A DNA stretch of 64,000 nucleotides, taken from NCBI RefSeq assembly GCF_029962835.1, contig NC_080590.1:70023501-70087500 (forward strand), in the 5' to 3' direction. The notes below the pieces were generated by a model that saw only the letters and a list, made by a program, of their open reading frames with translations, was not told the DNA's origin and did not search any database. Position numbers and translations under genes: made by a program. This document shows, one piece after another, positions 54,985 to 64,000 of this stretch. This DNA comes from Magnolia sinica. Lineage: Eukaryota > Streptophyta > Magnoliopsida > Magnoliales > Magnoliaceae. Each line of letters begins with the position of its first letter. Position 1 is the first letter of the stretch.

Positions 54985-56112
54985 CTAGTCAGATCTTGAT
55001 GAAGGAACAGGAATAGATGGATCATTCTTATGTAAACCTCTATTGATGCGCCTCATATATTTGTGCATATATTTGAAATGCGATTGTTGGGTTACATGAA
55101 TCTGAGCCACATGTTCCTCAAGACAATGCAATCTCTCATCAAAATCAGAAGGCTAATAATCAAAATTAGCCTCAGAATCTAAATCTAGCTCATTAAACAA
55201 ATCATCCATATTTATATTTTCTTATGGCAAAGCATCACCTTCTTCAGCTTCTTCACCTCCTCCAACATCGCCGACAACTTAACCGGGTACCAGGTCCAGG
55301 TTCATCTTGCTAATATTTGAATTGTTGAAGGGACGAAGATTAATGGAACCTTCTCCAACAGGCATAGCTACGAAAGCATGGGTAGCTAGGGCAGTCATAA
55401 GATAAGCAAAAGGAATATTGCTATGACCGAGATGGAGACAAAACTAAATGATAAGATGATAGATAAGAGAAGGAAGACATATATGGATACTAGACACAAC
55501 AGAATGCATAATATGGGCCATAAAAGAAGTCATCTCAGTCTTGTTACCTGAGCGAGGATACACAATTGAAATGAAAATACAATGAAGGACCCTGTATCTG
55601 GGTAACATAAATTTAGAACTGAGCGCAATACTGTCGTTTCACTCCGCATCCATGTTGCAAAGAACTCTTGTAATCAAACGTTTTGCATTCTCAGAAGGTC
55701 TAGAGGTCAAAGTAGATATGGAAACTCCGTCATCAACAACAAGTATATTCGTGATAGAAGAAATCAAATGATGGTCTACTTCGATCGGACCTTCTCTAGT
55801 TGACACAAGAAATGTCAAATTCTCTAGAGAAAAGTCAGTAACACACGCATACATAGCCTGCGTAATGGACTGGTATGCCGAACCGCTCCAAGATAATATG
55901 TTCTCCCATCCTACAGCTTGAAGGAGGGGGACGATGTTGAAGCGTTCAATATGATCAACATTAACAACACGCTCAACAATGACATTCCTATGTCGGATAT
56001 CCCGTACATACTCGGGGTCCTCTTCGGGTGATCGAAGATGATGCATTGAAATGGGTATGGAACGAGATGAAGAGAGACCATGAACGGTTCTCTTCCTATT
56101 TCATCCTTCCAT
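54985..56112 (-). pseudogene. Additional ORF with plant transposon protein domain (element 3)
   Basis: About 375 codons between pol and the 3' LTR. The ATG at 56112 is followed by a frame change; from 56046 one frame runs to the TAG at 54985 with a handful of stops (the first at 55639). PTPD: R-N-V-I-V-E-R-V-V-N first half (55800-56000), then Y-R-V-L-H-C-I-F, I-V-Y-P-R-S-G-N-K and I-C-L-P-S-L-I-Y (55490-55620). An acidic linker and a coiled coil (H-C-L-E-E-H-V-A-Q-I-H) close it. It is where Sireviruses carry their env-like gene, but no membrane segment is seen. Confidence 0.75.
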
Positions 56113-56510
56113 AGCAATAACAACTCGAGGAAAATAAGGATTGCAAAAAGGAGAGAAAGGATTCTAAGGAAATCATATTTTTGTGTAGAAACACTTTCAA
56201 ACCACCATAAAACTTTAAATAAGTTGTAAAATCAAGTTAAAGGAGAATTAATGAAATTAAATCTACAAGGAATTTGAAAATGAAGCACTAACTGAAGTGG
56301 AATCGAAGATGGGTTCGACTAGTCATGTAAGGCTTGTTGGAGAAGAAGAACCAAGTGAGGAAAAAAGTTTTTCCCAAATAAAACCAAGTGGTATGTACAC
56401 GACCAGTCGTGCACCACTGAAAATTTGTAATTTTGCATCTCTTTGAATTTAAAATTTTTTTAAATAATAAATATATACATTATAATACAAATAGGCACAA
56501 ATCATCAGTT
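56113..56510 (-). promoter_or_regulatory. Spacer between pol and aORF with CGACTGGTCG palindromes (element 3)
   Basis: CACGACCAGTCGTG at 56399-56412 and TTCGACTAGTCATG at 56314 are of the same palindrome type as the element's LTR. A weak TATA-like TTTTATTTG (minus) lies at about 56377-56385, roughly 265-270 bp before the ATG at 56112, near the 256-258 bp seen in elements 1 and 2. Promoter function is inferred. Confidence 0.45.
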
Positions 56511-58286
56511 CATATTACACATACCAAGATCAAATTTCAATTTTACAAACTTATTTTTGTCGAGCGGTTTTATGAATATGTCTACAAGTTGATTCTCGGT
56601 CTGAATATATTCCAATGAAATTGTCTTGTCTTCCACCAATTCACGAATATAATGATATCTAATGTCAATATGCTTGATTCATGAATGCTAAATTGGATTT
56701 TTAGAAATATTAATTGCGCTTAAATTGTCACAATATAAAACCATAGATTCTTGTGCAATTCCGTAATCGCTTAGCATTCTCTTCATCCACAAGCTGAGTG
56801 CATGCATTACCAGTATCAATATATTCAGGCTCAGCTGTGGAGAGCGATATGAAACTTTGTTTCTTACTTAGCCAAGAAACCAAACAGTTCTCGACATAGA
56901 AACAACCATTGCTGGTAGATTTACGATCATCAATGTTACCAGCCCAATCAACATCCATGTAACCAGCTAATTGCACACTACTATCATGTGGTACCAGAGA
57001 CCAAGATTAGTTGAACTAGCGGCATATCGCAAAATACGTTTAACAGCAATCACGTGAGACTCTTTAGGGTCCGATTGATATCTAGCACAAACTCCTATGC
57101 TAAAAGCAATATCAGGTCGGTTCGTAGTTAAATAAAGTAAACTACCTATCATACTATGATAAAACTTTGGATCCACACTCTTACCTGTTGAATCCTTAGA
57201 GAGTTTTAGAGTAGTACTCATTGGAGTATCAAAATTTTTCCTACACTCAAATTCGAACTTTTTAACTAAGTTCAAAGCATATTTTGTTTGTGAGATAAAG
57301 AATCCATCAGGGAGTTGTTTGACTTGCAACCCTAGGAAATAGTTTAGTTCTCCAACCATGCTCATTTAAAATTTAGTTTTCATAAGATCTGCAAACTCAA
57401 TAGTCATGTTAGCATAGGTAAATCCATAGATAATGTCATCAACATAGATTTGTATTATTAGTATATGATCATTATGTTTTTTAACAGATAATGTTTTATC
57501 TACACTCCCCATAATAAAGTAATGACTTAACAAGAATTTAATCAATTTCTTGTACCATGCCCTGGGAGCCTGTTTCAAACCATAGAGTGCCTTTTTCAGG
57601 CGATAGACATGACTAGCATGCTTAGGGTCTTTAAAACCCTCTGGTTGTTCAACGTACACTTCTTCATGCAAATCGCCGCTTAAGAACGCACTCTTTATAT
57701 CCATTTGATATATTTTGAATTTTTTAAAGCATGCAATGGATATAAATAGTCTGATTGATTCAAGACGAGCTACTAGGGTAAAGGTCTCATCATAATCAAT
57801 GCCTTCAATTTGAGTGTACCCTTGTACAACCAACCTAGCCTTGTTGTTAATAATATTACCAAGTTCATTAGACTTTTTTTTGAAAATCCATTTTTTTTAT
57901 AATGTGTTTATCTTTTAGTCTTGGAACTAAGTACTAAACATCATTTTTAACAAACTGATTGAGCTCTTCTTGCATTGCTACAATCCAGTTTTCGTCAATA
58001 AGGGCTTCTTTTATGTTAGTTGGTTCTATCTGAGATGTAAAGCACATGTAGTTGCATATATCCTATAGTTGTATACGAGTGTGCACACTAGTGAGAGGGT
58101 TTCCAAGGATTTGATTAGATGGATGGTCTTTAACTATCTGTAGTTCAGTGTTATTTTGACTAGATGAAGAGTCTGGTTTATCAAATAAAGGGACTTCATC
58201 ATTTTCTGAACTTGAGACAGATGTATTCAAGTGATCATCTATAACCACAGTAATAGACTCTTGAATTACACCAGTCCTCTTGTTAA
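56511..58286 (-). pseudogene. pol: Copia RT and RNase H (element 3)
   Basis: From the linker before RT (D-H-P-S-N-Q-I-L-G-N-P-L, 58063-58248) through RT with [24 protein letters not shown] and catalytic Y-V-D-D-I (Asp codons 57435-57440), the connection L-N-Y-F-L-G-L-Q-V, to RNase H with G-Y-M-D-V-D-W-A-G and S-L-S-T-A-E-P-E-Y (56728-56976) and the closing block E-Y-I-Q-T-E-N-Q-L-V-D-I-F near 56560. Stops near 57366 and 57834, and frame changes near 56970. It is the only copia RT in the window. Integrase, protease and Gag would lie beyond 58286, displaced by gypsy C. Confidence 0.92.
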
Positions 58287-61200
58287 TGTAACGTCTCGAA
58301 AAAATTCGTACAAAGACCCGAGTACCACCTCAAGCAGAAATCCTTAAGGACCAAATTCTTTAGGAATTAAACAAAAATTTATTTAAGTGCTGAACTAACT
58401 AATCGATGGATTTAGTTTGAACCACTATCTATATGAACTACAAGACCCAAAACCATTAAAATTGCTAGCTTAACACTACTTAAGAACCTAGGAGAAATCT
58501 CAAAATCCAGTTGCTCTCAGGAGCACATTGAAACTCCGTATCGGACCTGGACCGCGCGTTAAAAGTCTGATTACCACGAAACTATAAGGTTATGACCACC
58601 TTATTGGGCTTGACAATCATTACGGGAATCAAGCCCAAATAGTATCAAGAAATGCACAACTTGAGCCTTGAGCGAATTGTGTGAATAACGTGAATATCTT
58701 TACAAAATAAACTCAAACTTAAGTGAATTGGACCATTCACTTACAGGCGAAATTGAAAACTTCGAACCGTCAGATTCTGGCCAAACTAGACCCATGGATC
58801 AGGGAAATTTTCCTACTCTTATCCATATACTTGTGGCCCTGATCAAGTGGCAACAACCGTTGATCTAATACGGGTCCTCCATGGTCGATCCATTAATCCA
58901 ATCATAGAAAAATCATAACCTGGATTAGATCCATTGTCAGAGAAATTACTTTGTGACATAGATAGGTAATGGATCTCCAGATGAGCCCCATTCGTCAGAA
59001 ATAGTCACCCTTTGGCTATAACCCAAGTATACCATGGCCTGGGGCCATTGACATCACTTTTGGGCCTATTTAAAGACCTTAAACCACCCCCTCTCTCTTT
59101 CATATGAATTTATCAAACCCTAGGTGAGAGAAGAGAGAAAAGAGGAGGAAAGAGTGAGAGTTCAAGAGATCACTGTTGGGATTCACTCCCACCACATCAC
59201 GTACCGAATCCCCACCCCACCATCGCTACACCATCGATTCTAACTTCGATTTGGGTAATAAATCCTAACCCTAAACTTGTTTTAGAAGCCTAGATAGGGT
59301 AAGCAATGAAATATCTAGCCTATTTCAATGTTTAGGTACCGTTGCTCTGTATACGGGGACGTAGGATTCGAATCGAGTTTGAAATGAGAAATTCAACAAA
59401 AGGTGCGGACTATAAACGTTTAGGTTATGGTTTTCAAGGCTTTTAATGTCAGCGATGTTGTATGTTAGACTTGATTGTTGTCATATGATCTTAGTTACGA
59501 TGTATTCGATAAACTATACATGTGTGTGAACTATGTGAATATATAATGCATTTCATGTGTTTGTTGAAATGTTTGAATGAAAGTGCAATTATGAATTATT
59601 TTTTCCATGACTATTAATCTAGAATACATGTTTGTTGTATGTATGACAACTCCTTTATGAAAGGATCTGCCATAATATATGATATAACTAATTTAGTTTA
59701 TGTATGTAGTATTGTGTACTCTAAGTGTTTGATAAAATGCCTGAATGAGAAATTGTCTGATGAATCACTTTTAACAAGGGTGTTGAGATAGGATTCTTAA
59801 CTACCTTATCCACATTTATTATTTTCTTCATAAAATGTAAATTGCTGCTGTGTGATTTATGGATGAAATGCATATGTATAATAACTTGTTCCATGTGTTT
59901 GATAAAATGCTCAAATGGAAATTTTATTTAAATTGTTCATTAAATGCTGTTATGATTAACATATGTGACTACCTATTACATTTGAGTATGATTGGGACTA
60001 CTACGCAGTCCAAGCAATCAGTAACGGTTCCTAATTGAGTGGTGGAACTAGTTTCGCCACATTGGATACATTTGATGAATCCGATCCATACGGTGATTAT
60101 TGACAGTGGTTAGGCCACGTAGAGTGTGTATGCACTCCATGTCGATTTATTCAACGTGCGCTCGTACTAATCAAACTTGTCAAATAACCCGATTGGCCTA
60201 TTGTGTGTTTACCATGTATGGACACTACTGTTTGAATCTAAGGTACCGCTTACCAATGTAAAGCCCATTTTAACCATGGTACCAAGATTCGCTAAGACTC
60301 ATGAGCCAGGCATTGTGGTGTATGGGACACCGTGGTTGAGCTGTCGGCCTACGCTGGGGTAACAAGTCTCCCCGTAGTGACTAGCGAGCAACCCAAGCTC
60401 GTGAAGCGAATATAGCGGTGTATGGGACACCATATTCGAGCTGTCGGCCTACGTTCAGGTGACGAGCCTCCCCTAGTGACCTCGAGTATAATCTAGGCCT
60501 ACGTTGAAGTGACGAGCCTCCCCGTAGCAACCTCGAGTGTAAACTCTTAAACTTGCCTATCCACTGGTTTCATTAGGGGTGGTGCCCTACAACTTGCCTA
60601 TTCTATGTGATTAACTAGGATTGACGGCCATAGATGGATCCTTGTTTGGGTAAATGATAAAAAGGGAGGTACCTTAGCTTCTCGAATCTGCTGTATGAAT
60701 AAGCCTAATAAATTACTTTGCTAACGTCTAGGGAGTTTGCCATACACGATCTTTAGATTAAGTCGTTGAGGGAGTGCAAGAGAGGGCATGCTTATTACTA
60801 CATATCATTCCTACATTAACAAGAGTAATTAGGAAGTGATTGTTGTATTGCATTATCATTACTACTTGATTAAATTGATAACATGTTAACCTTTGCCTTA
60901 TAGTACCACTGAGTTGATCACTCACTCCCACTCTGGGACAATGTTTTAAAACACCAACCAGATTCTAATCTAGATGCAGATTATGGTGAGGCTTACGTGA
61001 TGGAGCTAGATTTCATTGACAAGGAGGAGGAGTTCTCTTACGTGCAGTTCTCTCACAATCATGTGTGGACCTAAAGCCGTGTCACCAGGGTTATAAGGAC
61101 ATTGGATTAGTTAAACATTTACATTTTGATATTTTTATGTATTTTAAAATAAAATATGTATATATTCAGCCCGATAGCATGTTCATACTCTGGAGGTTAT

Positions 61201-61412
61201 GAAACACATATATACTTTATATATCTATCTCAGTCTTCCGCTTGCGAAATTACATTAACTTTGGAGTACGATATGCTGATTTAGTGTAATCCCACTCATG
61301 TTTAATTCACTAATATGGAAAACATTTAAACATAATTATCTATGTTGCATAAGTGATGTGTTGAAACTCGGGAGTTGATCCTTACATGACCCTCAATTTT
61401 CAGGGCCTTACA
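58287..61412 (+). mobile_element. Gypsy C 5' LTR
   Basis: 3126 bp, TGTAACGTCTC to GGGCCTTACA. TATA-like TATTTAAA at 59067-59074 followed by the AAACCCTAGGTGAGAG leader. ~100-bp repeats at 60290-60550. Colinear with 21661-23936 and, reversed, with gypsy B. Confidence 0.92.
60290..60550. repeat. Gypsy LTR ~100-bp tandem repeat (gypsy C copy)
   Basis: Two full copies and one shortened copy (from 60498) of the unit with ATGGGACACC, GAGCTGTCGGCCTACG and GAGCCTCCCCGTAGTGAC phrases. Confidence 0.85.
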
Positions 61413-61415
61413 AGT

Positions 61416-61427
61416 TAGTATCAGAGC
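61416..61427 (+). promoter_or_regulatory. Primer-binding site, tRNA-iMet type (gypsy C)
   Basis: TAGTATCAGAGC, one base changed from the usual site, three bases after the LTR end. Confidence 0.88.
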
Positions 61428-62217
61428 ATGATTTGGATTAAACTGGACCTAGGTTATGGTAAGACGATGCACTATGATGCACTTGACTTAGGAGGGGGGG
61501 AAAGACCTAGAAATGATCGTAGGATCCCGAGGTTATGCCAACGGGCGAAATTGACCATTGAAATGTGACCCATATGCGTCTGAGATCATGTAAAACGATC
61601 TAAATTTTTTTTCATACCATCAATCGATGGGTTTAAAGTATTAGTTGGTGAATCCCAAACTTAAATCACGCTAAAAGGCGTGAATATGTGCGAAATGGAC
61701 CAAGAAAATACGTCATACGGATGTAGGGGCACAAAACCCATTTTTCGCCCGCACTTTTTCAACACCCTGGGAGGGGGAGGCCACCGCCCCCAGGTGGCGG
61801 CACCACACCAATCTAGAGGACCGCGGTGGTACCGCCCGGTCGGTGAAGCGCCGCGCCCACCTCTAGCGGGCCGTGGTGGGCCCTAGGATCTGGCAGCCCG
61901 CCGTCCTCACCCACATGTGTGAGACCCTGTAACATGTGTGGGACCCTCTGTTTTATCCCCCTAGCTCCACTCCACTCCCCTTCCAAGCTTCCAAACCCCT
62001 CTAAAACCACATTTCCTCTCTCAAATCTCCCTCCCATACACAAAGCTTCTTCTTCTTCTACATTACACAACCATTCTTCATCATTTTCCTGAAAACTCCT
62101 TTCTTACAACCCTCCATCTTCCCATTTCCTACCTATTTGAGCACAAAAGCTCTCTTTTGTGTCTCATAGCCCTCGAAATCCATAAACTCATCTCACCTTT
62201 CAAGCTTTTCCAACCCC
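61428..62217 (+). other. Gypsy C 5' untranslated region
   Basis: About 790 bp, no supported frame. A splice-donor-like GGTAAGA begins at 61458 (GT at 61459). A GC-rich piece at 61760-61890 (GGCGGCACC, CCGCGGTGGTACCGCCCGG) could form strong RNA structure. The CT-rich part 61960-62160 precedes the aORF. Confidence 0.55.
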
Positions 62218-63531
62218 ATGGCTCTTTTTAAGCTAGTTGCTACTATTTTCTCCCTCTCTACACTCCTTTCCCTTATGGGAAAGAAGAGGGCATCCGCGGA
62301 TGAAGTTGGGACTAACCGCCCAACTAACTCAAAGAAGAGGATGGGCGCTGAAGCAAGCACGAGCGCTGAGCGAGAGAGAAGATCAAAATGGGATCTCGAC
62401 CCGTGGATCCCCATCAAAAGATTGCTACCGGCGGGTGTAGAATTAGGTAGGTTCCGTAACTAAAAAGTTATATTCAAGGCTCATGTGGATGAAAGGCTTT
62501 TCGAGTTGTACCCAGTGATGAACATGCTCCTGGACAATGGATGGGGTCCCATATTTGAGGAAAATACCCATGTGAGTGGAGCAGTGCGTGCCTTCAATGC
62601 TCATATACGGGACCCACTACTGGAGCCGCTGCAGTTTACTATCCCTTTGGGAAGAGAGGAGGCCATAGTAAATGTAGACATGATAGCTCATATCATGGGT
62701 ATGGAGCATGGACTTGTACATGCTAGCGAGACAAACCTTGCCAGTGAACGAGAAAGGAATCGCCGCACCCATTTTCTTTGCGGCCAGCTTGAGTGGTGGA
62801 GGTAAGGAAATAGCCTTGCATTAACCAACATGACAAACGATTTCCACCTGCTCCATCACATATTTACATATAACGTATATCCCAAGTGGAGTAACTGTAC
62901 GGAGTGTACTCAGCTTATGGTGGATTTCTTATACAAAGTTGGTCAAGGAGATAAGCTATGTCTACCTACATTCATATTGTCTCATATTGTGGGTACTTCA
63001 CGATCTATACGGGGAGATGCCTCACTTCCATTCGATCAACTTATTTGTAAGATCGCTCGAAATTTTGGCTTCCAACTCCATATGGAGAACCATGCCCCAA
63101 TTCATATCATTAGTGACGCTACGCTCAACAATATGGGCATAGGCCCCAGGCAGCGACAAGTAAGGCTCGATGAGTATGGGGATGAGATAGAAGAAGAGGA
63201 AGAAAGTAGTGAAGAAGAGGAGGAAAATAAAATAGAGGAAGAAAGTGAGAAGGAAGGAAGTGTGGGGGAAGGCAGTGATGAAGAGGGAAGTGATGAGGAA
63301 GAGTAGGAAGAGGAAGAAGAGGAGGCCCAAGATCTGCATAGGGAGCCTCCTACTGCTACACATGACGACCGCCATGATCGGGCTGCCTTGGAAGCTCGCA
63401 TGGCCAAAATTGAGGAGGATCAGGCCTACCTAAAACAGAAATTCAAGAGGATGTATCACACTCTGAAGGCCCTCCTGTGCTGTATGCAGGACAAGGGTGC
63501 TCCTCAACCGTCACCAGAGTCAAATGACTAG
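62218..63531 (+). pseudogene. Additional ORF with plant transposon protein domain (gypsy C)
   Basis: Single frame of 437 codons with only three stops (62461, 62803, 63304) and no frameshift. Residues 1-19 are hydrophobic (MALFKLVATIFSLSTLLSL), residue 20 starts MGKKR and a basic/Ser-rich part; the PTPD spans about residues 80-310 with V-R-A-F-N-A-H-I-R-D, L-H-H-I-F-T-Y-N-V-Y-P-K-W-S-N and K-L-C-L-P-T-F-I-L; residues 322-375 are almost all Glu, Ser and Asp; residues 395-425 form a coiled coil ending in L-L-C-C-M-Q-D. Gypsy A has the same order. The gene is read from the LTR promoter and precedes gag. Biochemical role unknown. Confidence 0.82.
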
Positions 63532-63820
63532 TCATATGTTATAGTCGTCTTTGGGTTTTCCTTGTTTATTATTTTCCTTTGTAATTGCCATGGTAGGCTT
63601 AATTAGTGTTGGTGTGCTTAGTGTTTAAAGCTTTGTTAGATTAGCTCACATGCATCTTCTGTCATGATCCATGTAAGACTACATCTCATATATTATGATA
63701 ATTTTGGATAAATGAAATGCATGAAGCTTCTTTTGATTTGGAATGTGTAGAATGCTTGGAAAAATTGAGTGTTGTTATTTAAAGTCTTACACATGTTGCA
63801 CCCTATGTTGTATATAGGGA
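63532..63820 (+). other. 289-bp spacer between aORF and gag (gypsy C)
   Basis: AT-rich, no frame. Ends TTGTATATAG then GGA and the gag ATG. Same length as 8839-9127. Confidence 0.6.
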
Positions 63821-64000
63821 ATGCCTCCGAAAACCACTCGAAATGTGACACGTCTTGCACTTGGCAGATCGATTGTCAGGGCACCTCCCCTGAATGATAG
63901 CCAGACGGACCCTATCCTAGACCCGAATCATGAGACAATGCTGGATTCTTAGCTAGCCACTGGCCCCACAAATGGGCTAACACCTTTTGCACCACCGGTT
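63821..64000 (+). pseudogene. gag: Gag start, partial (gypsy C)
   Basis: ATG at 63821 opens MPPKTTRN and a Pro-rich N-terminus with an in-frame TAG at 63950. It resembles the start at 8838 (MPPKGSKS; S-Q-S/T-D-P phrase in both). Only about 60 codons are in the window. Confidence 0.75.

Larger units (their letters stand above)
52661..58286 (-). mobile_element. Copia element 3, 3' half (Sirevirus-like with RT)
   Basis: Minus-strand element: RT and RNase H, aORF, multiple polypurine motifs, 3' LTR. The 5' half is off the window or displaced, since gypsy C is inserted at 58287. It shows the aORF in the env-like position of an element that still has pol, so it could be the autonomous partner type for elements 1 and 2, although its LTR differs from theirs. 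Confidence 0.8.
58287..64000 (+). mobile_element. Gypsy C: chromovirus-type element, 5' part
   Basis: Plus-strand element inserted into copia element 3. 5' LTR, PBS, leader, aORF and the start of gag lie in the window; the rest continues past 64000. Order and spacing match gypsy A. Confidence 0.85.

Noticed and set aside
54985..56112. A retroviral-type envelope gene in element 3, given its position after pol
   Set aside because: No signal peptide, membrane anchor or furin-type site is seen; the domain pattern is that of the plant transposon protein family.

Overview
The window is a block of plant nuclear DNA made almost entirely of nested, decayed LTR retrotransposons. I see no host gene, rRNA, tRNA gene or CRISPR array. 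Evidence for a plant: Ty1/copia Gag of the DUF4219/UBN2 type, tRNA-iMet primer-binding sites, Ty3/gypsy chromovirus (Tekay/Del-like) and Athila-like pol, LTRs of 1.4-3.9 kb, and the plant-specific 'putative plant transposon protein' domain (PTPD). The species cannot be decided; GGCCCACC-rich repeats make a magnoliid a weak guess.

Layout. 1-4738 and 14332-15290: copia element 1 (+), Sirevirus-like, non-autonomous, cut by gypsy A (-, 4739-14331; 5' LTR, extra ORF, gag, protease, RT, RNase H, integrase, no 3' LTR). 15291-19911: unassigned LTR-like debris. 19912-21660: copia LTR fragment (-). 21661-23936: gypsy LTR fragment (+). 23937-26553 plus 40410-40914: 3' LTR of gypsy B (-), split by copia element 2 (+, 26554-40409, both LTRs and a probable target duplication), which itself carries a 3.9-kb solo LTR (32518-36392). 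40915-42365: chromodomain and integrase of gypsy B. 42366-48273: Athila-like element (-) fused to gypsy B inside integrase. 48274-49679: copia LTR (-). 49680-52660: copia element 4 (-). 52661-58286: copia element 3 (-) with RT, RNase H and an extra ORF. 58287-64000: gypsy C (+), 5' LTR, extra ORF and the start of gag.

The most interesting feature is a recurrent additional ORF (aORF). It has a basic N-terminus, a PTPD core, a linker (strongly acidic in gypsy C) and a short C-terminal coiled coil. It occurs in two unrelated retrotransposon superfamilies. In the gypsy chromoviruses it lies between the primer-binding site and gag, with an identical 289-bp spacer in two copies. In the copia elements it sits after pol, where Sireviruses carry their env-like ORF. 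In the copia elements the aORF is preceded by an LTR-like control module: short palindromes (TCGAT-type in elements 1 and 2, CGACTGGTCG-type in element 3, matching each element's own LTR) and a TATA-like box about 256-270 bp before the ATG. This suggests a separately transcribed element-borne protein.

Elements 1 and 2 lack integrase, RT and RNase H at the same place, keep Gag, protease and aORF, and share paired UGGA-loop hairpins in the 3' untranslated region. They look like one non-autonomous family. All coding regions are broken by stops or frameshifts.
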